A stretch of DNA of 64,000 nt, taken from the NCBI GenBank assembly GCA_963816955.1, contig CAWFME010000004.1, positions 992,001 to 1,056,000 on the forward strand, read 5' to 3'. The notes under the pieces were generated by a model. It was not told the origin of the DNA, did not search any database, and worked only from the letters and a program-made list of their open reading frames with translations. The stretch is from DATFQI01 sp963816955. GTDB lineage: Bacteria > Actinomycetota > Thermoleophilia > Solirubrobacterales > Solirubrobacteraceae. The position numbers and the translations under genes are program-made. Positions 1 through 12,225 of this stretch are shown piece after piece. Every line of letters starts with the position of its first letter. Positions within the stretch are counted from its first letter, which is position 1.

Positions 1-375
1 GATCGACACGCCGTACTCGAGGATCAGGTCCCAGCCGATGATCCACGCCGCGAGCTCGCCGAGGGTCGCGTAGGAGTACGTGTAGGCGCTGCCCGAGACC
101 GGGATCGAGGAGGCCAGCTCGGCGAAGGCGAGCGCGGAGAACGCGCAGGTCACGCCGGCGAGCAGGAACGCGAGGATGATCGACGGCCCCGACGTCGTGA
201 TCGCCTCGCCGATGATCACGAAGATGCCGGTGCCGATGATGGCCCCGAGCCCCAGCGCGGTCAGGTCGAGCGCACCGACCGCGCGGCGCAGCTCGGTCTC
301 CTTCTCGTGCGTCTCGTCGACCAATCGATCGATCGGCTTGGTCGCGAAGAGCCCGCCCTGCCGCGCTGCCGCCAT
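1..375 (-). CDS. APC-family amino-acid permease, N-terminal 125 residues (runs off the window)
   Basis: Read on the minus strand from an ATG at 375, the frame is open to base 1. The product starts with a 30-residue charged cytoplasmic tail and then the first membrane helix with the signature GAIIGTGIFV, the unwound substrate-binding segment of the APC superfamily. A second helix (FLLAGVTCAFSALAF) and a third region with SGSAYTYSY follow, typical of YfnA/CAT-like amino-acid transporters. Family members have about 12 helices and 450-500 residues, so roughly three quarters lies outside the window. An AGGGGG stretch before the ATG could be its ribosome site. It is transcribed divergently from uvrB. 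Substrate is not predictable beyond amino acids. Confidence 0.85.
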   Translation of the reverse strand, partial: MAAARQGGLFATKPIDRLVDETHEKETELRRAVGALDLTALGLGAIIGTGIFVIIGEAITTSGPSIILAFLLAGVTCAFSALAFAELASSIPVSGSAYTYSYATLGELAAWIIGWDLILEYGVSI

Positions 376-436
376 CCGCCTGCCCCCTGGAGAGAGTGGT
401 ACGTCGCAGGCGCACATACCCATCCGGGTGGACCTC

Positions 437-442
437 TATCGT
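437..442 (+). promoter_or_regulatory. putative -10 element (TATCGT) of uvrB
   Basis: TATCGT ends 10 nt before the uvrB ATG and there is no Shine-Dalgarno sequence in the gap, matching the near-leaderless arrangement seen at many genes here. No LexA box is visible upstream, unlike at uvrA. Confidence 0.4.
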
Positions 443-452
443 CATTGGGTCC

Positions 453-2456
453 ATGCCGCCGTTCAAGCTCGATTCCGTGTACTCGCCCACCGCGGACCAG
501 CCGGCGGCCATCGAGCGGATCGCGGCGGCGGTCGAGGCGGGCTCGCGCGGGGTCACGCTGCTCGGTGCCACCGGCACCGGCAAGACGATGACGATGGCGG
601 CGACGATCGAGAAGCTGCAGCGGCCGGCGCTGATCCTCGCCCACAACAAGACGCTCGCGGCGCAGCTCTGCAACGAGTTCCGGACGTACTTCCCGGCCAA
701 CGCCGTCGAGTACTTCGTCTCGTACTACGACTACTACCAGCCCGAGGCCTACGTCCCGAGCAAGGACCTCTACATCGAGAAGGACTCGGCGATCAACCAG
801 GAGATCGACCGGCTGCGCCACGCCGCCACCGCGGCGCTGTTCGCGCGCCGCGACGTCGTGATCGTGGCCTCGGTGAGCGCGATCTTCGGCCTCGGCTCGC
901 CCGAGACCTACAACGACAACTGCCAGATCCTGCTCAAGGGCGGCGACGTGGACCGCGACGAGCTGCTGCGCAAGCTCGTCTACCTCCAGTACAACCGCAA
1001 CGACACGGCGCTCGGCCGCGGCACCTTCCGCGTGCGCGGGGACACGCTGGAGGTCTTCCCCGCCTACGCCGAGACGGCGTTCCGCGCGCTGATGTTCGGC
1101 GACGAGGTGGAGCGCCTGCAGCACTTCGACCCCCTGACGGGCGAGCTGATCGTGGACGACCTGGAGCACGTCGCGATCTGGCCCGCCACTCACTACAACG
1201 TCAAGGAGGGGACGATGGAGCGCGCGGTCGCCGAGATCGGCCGCGAGCTCAACCACCGGACCGCCGAGCTGGAGGCCGAGGGCAAGCTGCTCGAGTCCCA
1301 CCGCCTGCGCCAGCGCACGCAGTACGACATGGAGATGCTGCGCGAGGTCGGGTTCTGCTCGGGGATCGAGAACTACTCGCGGATCCTCGACGGCCGCCCG
1401 CCCGGCGCGCGCCCGTACTGCCTGATCGACTACTTCCCCAAGGACTTCGTCTGCTTCATCGACGAGTCCCACCAGACCGTGCCGCAGATCGGCGGCATGT
1501 ACGAGGGCGACCGCTCGCGCAAGTCGACGCTGGTCGACTTCGGCTTCCGCCTGCCGAGCGCGATGGACAACCGCCCGCAGACGTTCGAGGAGTTCCTCTC
1601 GATCACGCCGCAGCTCGTGTTCGTGTCCGCCACCCCGGGCACCTACGAGCGCGAGCACTCCGTCGACGTGGTCGAGCAGATCGTGCGCCCGACGGGCATC
1701 GTGGACCCGGAGGTCGAGGTCCGCGAGACCCGCAACCAGATCGACGACCTGATGGGCGAGATCCGCCAGCGGGTGGAGCGCAACGAGCGCACCCTGGTCA
1801 CGACGCTCACGAAGAAGATGAGCGAGGACCTGACGGACTACCTGCTCGAGATGGGCTTCAAGGTCCGCTACCTGCACTCGGAGATCGACACGCTGGAGCG
1901 GATCCAGATCATCCGCGAGCTGCGCCTGGGCGAGTACGACGTGCTCGTCGGCGTCAACCTCCTGCGCGAGGGCCTGGACCTGCCCGAGGTCTCGCTGATC
2001 GGCATCCTGGACGCCGACAAGGAGGGCTTCCTCCGCGGGGCGACGTCGCTGATCCAGACGATCGGCCGCGCGGCGCGCAACATCGAGGGCAAGGTCGTCA
2101 TGTACGCCGACAAGGAGACCGAGGCGATGCGCACGGCGATCGCGGAGACCGACCGCCGTCGCGAGATCCAGCGCGCGTACAACGAGGAGCACGGCATCAC
2201 GCCGGAGACGATCGTCAAGGGCATCTCGGACATCTCGGAGTTCCTGATGTCGGACTCCAAGGTGCCGACCAAGGGCCGCCGCCGGCGCGAGAAGAAGATC
2301 GACATGGCGCCGGCCGAGATCGAGTCGACGATCGTCGAGCTCGAGGAGGAGATGCTCGCCGCGGCCGAGGAGCTGCGGTTCGAGTACGCCGCCAAGCTGC
2401 GCGACGAGATCCGCGAGCTGCGGCGCGAGCTGGACTCCACCGCCTCGTCCGGCTAG
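453..2456 (+). CDS. uvrB: excinuclease ABC subunit UvrB
   Basis: UvrB is the helicase-like damage-verification subunit of nucleotide excision repair, loaded by UvrA and cut partner of UvrC. The 667-residue product has the Walker A motif GATGTGKT near residue 40, the beta-hairpin aromatic cluster YYDYYQPEAYVP near residue 90, the DESH box near residue 337, helicase motifs V/VI (GVNLLREGLDLPE, QTIGRAARN) and a C-terminal UVR coiled coil that contacts UvrC. Length equals the family norm. I chose ATG 453 (MPPFKLDS) rather than an upstream in-frame GTG at 396, because homology starts there and a -10 like TATCGT lies just upstream. It is not linked to uvrA, which is 5.7 kb away. Confidence 0.97.
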   Translation: MPPFKLDSVYSPTADQPAAIERIAAAVEAGSRGVTLLGATGTGKTMTMAATIEKLQRPALILAHNKTLAAQLCNEFRTYFPANAVEYFVSYYDYYQPEAYVPSKDLYIEKDSAINQEIDRLRHAATAALFARRDVVIVASVSAIFGLGSPETYNDNCQILLKGGDVDRDELLRKLVYLQYNRNDTALGRGTFRVRGDTLEVFPAYAETAFRALMFGDEVERLQHFDPLTGELIVDDLEHVAIWPATHYNVKEGTMERAVAEIGRELNHRTAELEAEGKLLESHRLRQRTQYDMEMLREVGFCSGIENYSRILDGRPPGARPYCLIDYFPKDFVCFIDESHQTVPQIGGMYEGDRSRKSTLVDFGFRLPSAMDNRPQTFEEFLSITPQLVFVSATPGTYEREHSVDVVEQIVRPTGIVDPEVEVRETRNQIDDLMGEIRQRVERNERTLVTTLTKKMSEDLTDYLLEMGFKVRYLHSEIDTLERIQIIRELRLGEYDVLVGVNLLREGLDLPEVSLIGILDADKEGFLRGATSLIQTIGRAARNIEGKVVMYADKETEAMRTAIAETDRRREIQRAYNEEHGITPETIVKGISDISEFLMSDSKVPTKGRRRREKKIDMAPAEIESTIVELEEEMLAAAEELRFEYAAKLRDEIRELRRELDSTASSG

Positions 2457-2459
2457 CTG

Positions 2460-2465
2460 TAGCCT
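2460..2465 (+). promoter_or_regulatory. putative leaderless -10 element (TAGCCT)
   Basis: TAGCCT lies exactly 7 nt before the GTG of the first PrmA-like gene and immediately after the uvrB stop, with no Shine-Dalgarno sequence between. Confidence 0.45.
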
Positions 2466-2472
2466 GCGCCGC

Positions 2473-3288
2473 GTGCAGCGCGTGTCCTTCCGCATTCCCG
2501 AGGACACTCGGGAGGACGTGCTCGACGGCGTGCTGCCGCTGCTGCCGGGCGGGATCGTGGAGCGGCCGGTGGGGGAGGGCGTCTCCGAGCTGTCGTCGTT
2601 CGGCGCGGCGCTGCCCGGCGCGGACGTGCTGCGCGAGGCCTCGCCCGTGCCGCTGGAGGAGCTCGCCTACGAGGACGTCCCCGCCGACTGGCGCGAGCGG
2701 CGTCGCCGCTTCGGCGGCGGCGCGGTGCTGATCTCCGATCGGCTGGTGGTGCGCTCGCCCGACGACCCGCCGGCCCCCGAGGCCGTGATGGAGGTCGTGA
2801 TCGACCGCGGTGGGAGCGGGTTCGGGTCGGGCTCGCACCCGACCACGCAGATGTGCCTCGCCCTGCTGCTCGACCTCGAGCCCGCCGGCGGCGCGGCCGA
2901 CTTGGGCTGCGGCGTCGGCACGCTGGCGATCGCGGCCGCGAAGCTCGGCTGGTCGCCGGTCTCCGGGCTCGACCGCGAGGGCCCGGCGATCGAGGAGGCG
3001 CGCGCGAACGCGGAGCGCAACGGCGTGACGGCGGACTTCGCGCACGCCGACGTCGCCACGGCCGAGCTGCCGATCCGCGAGCTGCTGCTCGCCAACGCGC
3101 CTCCGCCGGTGCAACGGCGGCTCGCCGCCGCCGTCACGCCGCAGGTGCAGCACGTGATCGTCTCGGGCTTCGTCGATGGCGAGATGGACGAGGTCCGCGC
3201 GGTCTATGCCGACGTCGGCCTGCACGCCGTCAAGGGGATGGCCGCCGACACCTGGGTGGCCATGCTGCTGGAGCGCACGGATGGCTGA
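2473..3288 (+). CDS. PrmA-like SAM-dependent methyltransferase, copy 1
   Basis: A 271-residue class I methyltransferase related to ribosomal protein L11 methyltransferase (PrmA, PF06325). The PrmA-specific loop GSGSHPTTQMCL is near residue 120 and SAM motif I DLGCGVGTLAIA near residue 142. The catalytic-region motif, usually NILA in PrmA, reads NAPPPV here, so the substrate may not be L11. The N-terminal ~80 residues could be the PrmA substrate-recognition domain but are divergent. The GTG start sits 7 nt after TAGCCT, suggesting a leaderless mRNA. The stop overlaps the next gene by 8 nt. A paralogous copy lies at 4582-5388, each with a homologous small partner. The methyltransferase assignment is firm; the target is unknown. 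Confidence 0.75.
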   Translation: MQRVSFRIPEDTREDVLDGVLPLLPGGIVERPVGEGVSELSSFGAALPGADVLREASPVPLEELAYEDVPADWRERRRRFGGGAVLISDRLVVRSPDDPPAPEAVMEVVIDRGGSGFGSGSHPTTQMCLALLLDLEPAGGAADLGCGVGTLAIAAAKLGWSPVSGLDREGPAIEEARANAERNGVTADFAHADVATAELPIRELLLANAPPPVQRRLAAAVTPQVQHVIVSGFVDGEMDEVRAVYADVGLHAVKGMAADTWVAMLLERTDG

Positions 3289-3700
3289 GCTGCTGGACCC
3301 CGACGCCGCGGCGCGCGCCGGCGCGGCGATCGGTCAGCTCGCCACCCGGCTCGAGGGCGGCGGCCTGCTGATCTCCGCCTCGCGCCTGGTGGAGTTCAAC
3401 TGCCGGGCGACGATCCTGATCGCGCCGGGGCTGTTCCGGTTCGACCTCACGCCGCAGCAGGAGACGCTCGGGCTCGCGCCGCGCCCGCTCGGCGACCACG
3501 CCCTGCGCTGGGAGGCCGAGGAGGCCTCGTGGGACTCCTACCGCGACCAGGCCAGCCGCGACGCGCCGCTCGAGCTGCGCGGCCTGGTCGACATCCCCGG
3601 CGACCCGATCCTCGCCTGGGTCCACGTGCTGTCGTTCACCGATCGCGACGCCGGCGCGGTGCACTTCGTGGCCAAGGCCGAGATCAAGCGCCCCGCGTGA
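3281..3700 (+). CDS. hypothetical partner protein of PrmA-like methyltransferase, copy 1
   Basis: A 139-residue soluble protein that I do not recognise. It has no signal peptide or membrane helix. Its ATG lies inside the 3' end of the upstream methyltransferase (8-nt overlap), so the two are probably translationally coupled. It is clearly homologous to the product at 5385-5820: both share GGL-IS, an APGLF/LPGIL segment, and a PRPLG...L-WE block in the same order. The same methyltransferase-plus-partner order occurring twice argues that the pair works together. Function unknown; an accessory or substrate protein of the methyltransferase is a guess. Confidence 0.7.
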   Translation: MAELLDPDAAARAGAAIGQLATRLEGGGLLISASRLVEFNCRATILIAPGLFRFDLTPQQETLGLAPRPLGDHALRWEAEEASWDSYRDQASRDAPLELRGLVDIPGDPILAWVHVLSFTDRDAGAVHFVAKAEIKRPA

Positions 3701-4555
3701 ACGTAGTGGCCGCGGCCGAAACCACGACGCATTCCGGCTGTAGCTCCGGCCACGACCACTTCGACGCCGAGGCGCTGCTGGGCTGGTACGCGCTGCGTCC
3801 GGCGGCCGCTGCCATGGCGCTCCACCCGGGATCCGTACGCATTGCTGGTCTCCGAGGTGATGCTCCAGCAGACGCAGGCGGCGCGGGTGGTGCCGTATTA
3901 CCACGCCTTCCTCGAGCGCTTCCCGGATCCGGCGGCGCTGGCCGCGGCGCCCGCCGGCGACGTGCTCGCCGCCTGGAGCGGGCTCGGCTACAACCGGCGC
4001 GCGCTCGCGCTGCAGCGGGCGGCCGCCGTGGTCGCCGAGCACGGCTGGCCGGCGGACCTGACCGAGCTGCCGGGCGTCGGGCCCTACACGGCGGCGGCAG
4101 TGGCGTCGTTCGCGTGGGACGTGCAGGCGGCGGCGGTCGACACCAACGTGCGCCGCGTGATCTCCCGCCACGACGGGGCCGCGCGCGGGCCGCGGGCGCT
4201 CGCGGCGCGGGCGGCCGAGCTGCTGCCGGCCGGCCGCGCGGCGCCGTTCAACCAGGCGATGATGGAGCTCGGCGCGACGGTCTGCCGCCCGCGGCGGCCG
4301 GCGTGCGGCGGCTGCCCGGTGCGGGCGGGCTGCGCCGCGCGCGGCAGCGAGCCGGCGGCGCCCGCGCGCAGGCCGGGGAGGCGCGAGCGCTTCGAGGACT
4401 CCGACCGCTGGGCGCGCGGGCGGATCGTCGCCGCGCTGGTGGCCGGCGAGCCGCCGCCGGCGCTCGCGCCCGAGCGCCGCGCGCGGGCCGAGGCCGGGCT
4501 GCTGCGCGACGGCCTCGTCGCCCGCGACGCCGATGGCGCGCTGCGGCTTCCCTAG
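3697..4555 (+). CDS. mutY: A/G-specific adenine DNA glycosylase MutY (one frameshift near 3795-3810)
   Basis: MutY removes adenine mispaired with 8-oxoguanine. The reconstructed ~285-residue protein has LLGWY then LPWRSTRDPY, the catalytic-Glu helix SEVMLQQTQ, the helix-hairpin-helix LPGVGPYTAAAV, the catalytic-Asp segment VDTNVRRV, and the 4Fe-4S loop C-x6-C-x2-C-x5-C near the end. It lacks a NUDIX-like 8-oxoG-recognition domain and ends in a short winged-helix-like tail, a length I associate with actinobacterial MutY. The WY block and LPWR block are in different frames: one base too many within GCGTCCGGCGGCCGCTGCC. The total length is 1 mod 3, fitting a single insertion. GTG 3697 or 3706 is the start. 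It sits between the two methyltransferase/partner pairs. Confidence 0.9.
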
Positions 4556-4568
4556 TCCCGACACCAGA

Positions 4569-4574
4569 TACGGT
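4569..4574 (+). promoter_or_regulatory. putative leaderless -10 element (TACGGT)
   Basis: TACGGT lies 7 nt before the ATG of the second PrmA-like gene, in the 26-nt gap after mutY, with no Shine-Dalgarno sequence. Confidence 0.4.
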
Positions 4575-4581
4575 CCGCGCG

Positions 4582-5388
4582 ATGCGGCACGTCGCCCTCA
4601 CCATCCGCGCCGGCGACCTCGAGACGGTGCTCGACCGGCTGCTTCCGATCGTCCCTCAGGGCGTGCACCCGCACCCCCCGGTCGACGACCGCGTCGGGCT
4701 CGACGTCTACGGCGACGCGCCGGGCCGAGCCGAGCTGGAGGAGGCGGCGGGCGACGCGCTGCTGGGCGTCGAGGAGCTCGACGCCCCCGACGACCCTCGG
4801 GAGCGCAGGCTCGCGGCCGAGGCCCGGCGGCCGCCGATCGCGGGCCGGATCGTGGTCCGCCCCGAGGGCACGCCCGAGCCGGCGCCCGGGCTGCTCGACG
4901 TCGTCATCGCCCAGAGCCACGGCGCCTTCGGCGCCGGCACGCACCCGACCACGGTGATGTGCCTGGAGCTGCTGCTCGGGCTCGAGCCGGGCGGCGCCTT
5001 CGCCGACCTGGGCTGCGGCACCGGCGTGCTCGCCATCGTCGCCGGCAAGCTCGGCTGGGCCCCGCTGATCGCGCTCGACCACGAGCCGGCCGCGCTCTTC
5101 GCGACCGACGCGAACGCGCGTCGCAACGGCGTGGACGTCGACGCGATGCAGGCCGATCTGCTGGAGATCCCGCCGCCGCCCGTGCCCACGCTGGCCGCGA
5201 ACGTCCCGGTGAAGTTGCACGAGCGGCTCGCGGAGCGGCTCGCGCCCGAGACGCGAACGGTGCTGGTCTCGGGGATCGTCGAGGACCACCTGGACCGGGT
5301 GGTCGAGGCCTACGGCCGCGCCGGCCTGGAGCTGGCGGCCCCGGCGACGCTGCGCAGCTGGGTGGCGGCGGTGCTGGTGCGGGCGTGA
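4582..5388 (+). CDS. PrmA-like SAM-dependent methyltransferase, copy 2
   Basis: A 268-residue paralogue of the methyltransferase at 2473-3288. It keeps the PrmA loop GAGTHPTTVMCL near residue 120 and SAM motif I DLGCGTGVLAIV near residue 141, both closer to canonical PrmA than copy 1. The usual NILA motif is again altered, reading ANVPVKL. A divergent ~85-residue N-terminal domain precedes the Rossmann fold. The gene begins a leaderless-looking unit (TACGGT 7 nt upstream) and its stop overlaps the GTG of its small partner by 4 nt. One of the two copies may be the true L11 methyltransferase; the sequence does not say which, and neither has a canonical active-site motif. Confidence 0.75.
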   Translation: MRHVALTIRAGDLETVLDRLLPIVPQGVHPHPPVDDRVGLDVYGDAPGRAELEEAAGDALLGVEELDAPDDPRERRLAAEARRPPIAGRIVVRPEGTPEPAPGLLDVVIAQSHGAFGAGTHPTTVMCLELLLGLEPGGAFADLGCGTGVLAIVAGKLGWAPLIALDHEPAALFATDANARRNGVDVDAMQADLLEIPPPPVPTLAANVPVKLHERLAERLAPETRTVLVSGIVEDHLDRVVEAYGRAGLELAAPATLRSWVAAVLVRA

Positions 5389-5820
5389 GCGGCCACCTCG
5401 ACGTCGTCGCCGTGACGGCCGCGGGCGCCGCCCACGGGCAGATCGCGAGCGCGCTGCCGGGCGGGCTCGCCATCTCGGGGCACAAGCTCGTCGAGGAGGG
5501 CGCCCGCGCGCTGCTGCTGATCCTGCCCGGGATCCTGCGGGTCGACGTGCGCACGATCCCCGACGGCCTGCAGGTCATGCCGCGCCCGCTCGGCGAGCTG
5601 CAGCTCGGCTGGGAGGTCGACCCGGAGGCGGTGACGGACTACGGCAAGACCGCGCTGGACACGGAGCTGCCGATGCTCGTGCGCTTCCGGATCGCGTTCT
5701 GGGGCGACGGCCCGCAGCTCGTGGGAAGGCTGGTCGTGGGCTACACGGTCGATCGGGCCCACGGCGCTGACCCACTTCGTCGGTCACGCCGCGATCCAGG
5801 AGGTCACAGACGACCAGTGA
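5385..5820 (+). CDS. hypothetical partner protein of PrmA-like methyltransferase, copy 2 (one frameshift near 5757-5768)
   Basis: Reconstructed as a ~144-residue protein homologous to the product of 3281-3700 along its whole length. Reading straight on from the GTG at 5385 loses similarity after VDRAHGA. Shifting by one base around CGGGCCCACGGC recovers LTHFVGHAAIQEV and a stop at 5818-5820, matching the tail AVHFVAKAEI of copy 1. The interval length is 1 mod 3, consistent with one inserted base. The GTG overlaps the upstream methyltransferase stop. Without the shift the frame would run to 5846 with an unrelated tail. Function unknown. Confidence 0.65.
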
Positions 5821-5822
5821 CG

Positions 5823-5828
5823 TATCCT
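5823..5828 (+). promoter_or_regulatory. putative leaderless -10 element (TATCCT)
   Basis: TATCCT lies exactly 7 nt before the GTG of the DivIVA-like gene and just after the preceding stop codon. Confidence 0.45.
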
Positions 5829-5835
5829 GACCGCC

Positions 5836-6524
<689 letters not shown>

Positions 6525-6528
<4 letters not shown>

Positions 6529-8051
6529 CGCCGCCGGACGAGCTGCGGCAGCTGCGCGAGCGGCTGGCCGAGACCACCGACCTGCAGGCGCTCGGCGCGC
6601 TGATGTTCTGGGACCAGAACACGATGATGCCGCCCGGCGGCGCGGCCGCCCGCGCCGACATGGCCGACACCCTGCAGCGCACGCTGCACGCGCGCGAGAC
6701 CGACCCCGGGCTCGGCCGCCTGCTCGACGCGCTCGAGCCGTGGGCCGCTGGAGAGGACCCCGACTCCGAGGGGGCGCGGCTCGTGCACTGGGCGCGGCGC
6801 GACTTCGAGAAGTCCGTCCGCGTGCCCGCCGACCTCGCCGCCCAGCTCACGCGCGCCAAGGCGGAGGGCCTGCAGGCGTGGATGGAGGCGCTCGCCGCGG
6901 CGGACTTCTGCCGCCTCCGCGCCGCGCTCGAGCGCCACGTCGAGCTGCGCCACGCGTACGTCGAACTGCTTCGAGGGCTTCGAGCACCCCTACGACGTGC
7001 TGCTCGACGACTTCGAGCCCGGCCTGACCACCGCCGAGCTGCGGCCGATGTTCGCCGAGCTGCGCGAGGCGCTCGTCCCGCTCGTCGCCGCCGCCGGCGA
7101 CCCCGAGCAGCCGCGCAACGACGGCGTCTTCCACGGCGCCGTTCGGCGTCGACGACCCAGCGCGCCGCGGTGCTCGAGCTGCTCGACGCGGTCGGCTACG
7201 ACCCCGACCACTGGCGGCTGGACCCCTCGCTGCACCCGTTCGCCCAGAGCCTGGCCCCGACCGACGTGCGCCTGACCACGAAGTACGACGAGCACGACTA
7301 CGCCGTCGCGCTGTACTCCGTCCTGCACGAGTTCGGGCACGGGCTCTACGAGGCCTCCGTCGACCCGCGCGCTGTACCGGACCTCGCTGGCCGAGCCGGT
7401 GTCGCTCGGCGTGCACGAGTCCCAGAGCCGGCTGTGGGAGAACGTCGTCGGGCGCTCGCGCCCGTTCTGCGCGTATCTGCTGCCCGAGCTGCGCCGCCAG
7501 TTCCCCGGCTCCTTCACCGACCTCGACGTCGGCGGCCTCTACCGCGCCGTCAACACGGTCCAGCCGTCGCTGATCCGGATCGAGGCCGACGAGACGACCT
7601 ACAACCTCCACATCATCCTGCGCTTCGAGCTCGAGCTGGCGCTGATGGAGGGGACGCTGGGCGTGGACGACGCTGCCCGCGGCCTGGAACGAGTCGGTCG
7701 AGCGGCTGTTCGGGCTCGAGGTCACCAACGACGCCGAGGGCGTGCTCCAGGACACCCACTGGGGCGCCGGGCTGATCGGCTACTTCCCGACCTACTCGAT
7801 CGGCAACCTGATGGCCTCCCAGCTGTGGGAGCGCGTCGAGGCCGACGTGCCGGACGTGTGGGAGCGGATCGAGGCGGGCGACTTCGCGCCGCTGCGGGAG
7901 TGGCTGCGCGTCAACATCCACCACCACGGCCGCAAGCTCTACCCGCGCGAGCTGCTCGCCCGCGTGACCGGCGAGTCGCTGCGCGTGGAGCCGTTCGTGG
8001 CGCTATCTGCGCGCCAAGCTCGAGGACGCGGGGCTGCTCGCCCCCGCCTGA
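6525..8051 (+). CDS. M32-family metallocarboxypeptidase (six single-base frameshifts)
   Basis: Thermostable carboxypeptidase Taq-type enzyme, removing C-terminal residues using zinc. The zinc site HEFGH (HExxH) is encoded near 7326-7340, and HESQSRLWEN follows. Reconstructed length is ~506 residues, the family norm, but the reading frame must be shifted after bases near 6966, 7141, 7157, 7368, 7672 and 8000. Each is one extra G or C (or A at the first). The span is a multiple of 3, as six insertions require. Family blocks recovered include CFEGFEHPYD, ALYRTSLAEPVSLG, LPAAWNESV, THWGAGLIGYFPTYSIGN and RYLRAKLED. GTG 6525 overlaps the previous stop by 4 nt. Probably a working gene with sequence errors; true decay cannot be excluded. 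Confidence 0.8.
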
Positions 8052-8070
8052 ATCTCGCTCGGAGCGGGAA

Positions 8071-8086
8071 GCGAACACGTGTTCGC
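8071..8086. promoter_or_regulatory. LexA/SOS box upstream of uvrA
   Basis: GCGAACACGTGTTCGC is a perfect 16-bp palindrome containing CGAACN4GTTCG, the Gram-positive/actinobacterial LexA operator. It ends 40 nt before the uvrA ATG and overlaps where the -35 of the TAGAAT promoter would lie, a classic repression position. Confidence 0.85.
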
Positions 8087-8108
8087 GTCTTTCCGTCGGG
8101 CCCCGCCG

Positions 8109-8114
8109 TAGAAT
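8109..8114 (+). promoter_or_regulatory. putative -10 element (TAGAAT) of uvrA
   Basis: TAGAAT lies 12 nt before the uvrA ATG and 22 nt after the LexA box. A GGGGA stretch between it and the ATG could act as a ribosome site. Confidence 0.55.
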
Positions 8115-8126
8115 CAGCGGGGACTT

Positions 8127-11038
<2,912 letters not shown>

Positions 11039-11050
11039 GCCCGCGCCGGG

Positions 11051-11080
11051 CCGCCCGCCCCGGTGCTCCGGAGCGGGCGG
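11051..11080. terminator. hairpin between convergent uvrA and LysM gene
   Basis: CCGCCCGC at 11051-11058 pairs with GCGGGCGG at 11073-11080, and an inner CCGG/CCGG stem closes a TGCT loop. There is no U-tract on either side, but the 54-nt convergent gap suggests a shared terminator. Confidence 0.55.
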
Positions 11081-11091
11081 ACACGCGGAGC

Positions 11092-12114
11092 TCAGCCGCC
11101 GAAGCGCGCGCGCAGCGCCTGCACGTTCGCGACGTACTGCTGGGTGTCGTCGAACATGCCGCGGGACTGCACGGAGGCCAGGCCCTGGTAGTAGCCGGCG
11201 ATCGCGGCCGACTCGTCGCCGCCGGTGTCGTTGAGCAGGCGCTTGAGGTAGAGCACGCCCGCGTGGACGTTGTCCGTGGCGGAGTTGGGGTCCAGCGGCC
11301 GGTCGGCGAGGTTCTCCTGCACGTAGCTCCAGGTGCCGGGCATGACCTGCATCACGCCGCGCGCGTTCGCCGAGGAGACCACCGCGTTGTTGAAGCCGCT
11401 CTCCTGCCACGCGATCGCGGCGGCGAGCGAGGGGGAGACCCCGTGCAGCGCGGCGACCGACTGGACGTCGGAGGCGCCGACGACGGTGGCCGTCGGGACC
11501 GGGTCGGCCTGCGGCACGACGGTCTGCGCGGGCTCGGGGGTCGCGGCCTGCGGCGGCGCGGGCGCGCCGCTCGGGAGCTTGAGCACGGTCCCGATCTGCA
11601 GCGGGGCCTGCGGGTCGAGGCCGTTCATGGCGGCCATCGCGTCGACCGCGACGCCCGAGGAGGCCGCGAGCGCGCCGAGCGTGTCGCCCGGGCGGACCTT
11701 GTAGTGGCCCTGCGGGGCCGGGCCGCTGGACACGGTCGCCTGCACCGTGCCGCCGGCCGTCTCGGCGCCCGCGCCGTCGGGGGCGGGCGCTGCTGCGGCG
11801 GGCGCCGCCGTGGCGCCGGCGGCCTGCGTGGGATCGGCGGGAGCGAGGCCCGCGTTCACGAGCGCGGCGTAGCCCTCGACGGTGGTCGGGACCTGGATCG
11901 TCTGGCCGAGCACGACCTGGCTGTCCTCGGACAGGCCGTTGAACGCGGCGACGGTGCGGGTCGTCAGGTTGTTGGCAGCGGCGATCGACCAGAGGGTCTC
12001 GCCGGGCTGCACGACGTGGGGCACGGCGGCTCCGGCTGGAGCTGAGCCGATCGCTGCCGCGATCGTCACGGCAAGCGATGTTGCAAGAGCGGTTCTGAGG
12101 CGCGTTTGGCGCAC
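11092..12114 (-). CDS. secreted LysM-domain lytic transglycosylase
   Basis: A 340-residue cell-wall enzyme. The GTG start at 12114 is preceded by a perfect GGAGGT ribosome site (12121-12126), so I prefer it to an in-frame GTG at 12150. A signal peptide (ALATSLAVTIAAAIGSAPAGA) is followed by LysM 1 (HVVQPGETLWSIA, NGL...VVLGQTIQVP), an Ala/Pro-rich linker, LysM 2 (YKVRPGDTLGALA), a second linker and a C-terminal SLT fold. The latter has the presumed catalytic Glu in AWQESGFN and conserved ARGVMQVMPGTW. LysM modules bind peptidoglycan; the enzyme should cleave glycan strands outside the membrane. It is convergent with uvrA and divergent from the acyltransferase. Confidence 0.9.
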   Translation of the reverse strand: MRQTRLRTALATSLAVTIAAAIGSAPAGAAVPHVVQPGETLWSIAAANNLTTRTVAAFNGLSEDSQVVLGQTIQVPTTVEGYAALVNAGLAPADPTQAAGATAAPAAAAPAPDGAGAETAGGTVQATVSSGPAPQGHYKVRPGDTLGALAASSGVAVDAMAAMNGLDPQAPLQIGTVLKLPSGAPAPPQAATPEPAQTVVPQADPVPTATVVGASDVQSVAALHGVSPSLAAAIAWQESGFNNAVVSSANARGVMQVMPGTWSYVQENLADRPLDPNSATDNVHAGVLYLKRLLNDTGGDESAAIAGYYQGLASVQSRGMFDDTQQYVANVQALRARFGG

Positions 12115-12210
12115 GTCTTGACCTCCGTGGTGGCGACGAACGTGGGCCACTCATAGCCGAGGGGGCCGCGCGGGGAACGAACCCGCGCGTGGTTACGACT
12201 CCCTGCAAGA

Positions 12211-12216
12211 CATACT
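12211..12216 (+). promoter_or_regulatory. putative -10 element (CATACT)
   Basis: CATACT ends 9 nt before the ATG of the acyltransferase gene; no Shine-Dalgarno sequence lies between. Confidence 0.3.
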
Positions 12217-12225
12217 GCGCCGTCG

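Noticed and set aside
261..2507. Long minus-strand open frame antisense to uvrB
   Set aside because: Rich in Arg, Leu, Asp and His with no domain; it is the reverse-strand shadow expected of high-GC coding DNA opposite a certain gene.
3230..4564. Minus-strand open frame antisense to mutY and neighbours
   Set aside because: Low-complexity Arg/Ala/Gly product without motifs, opposite genes with clear homology.
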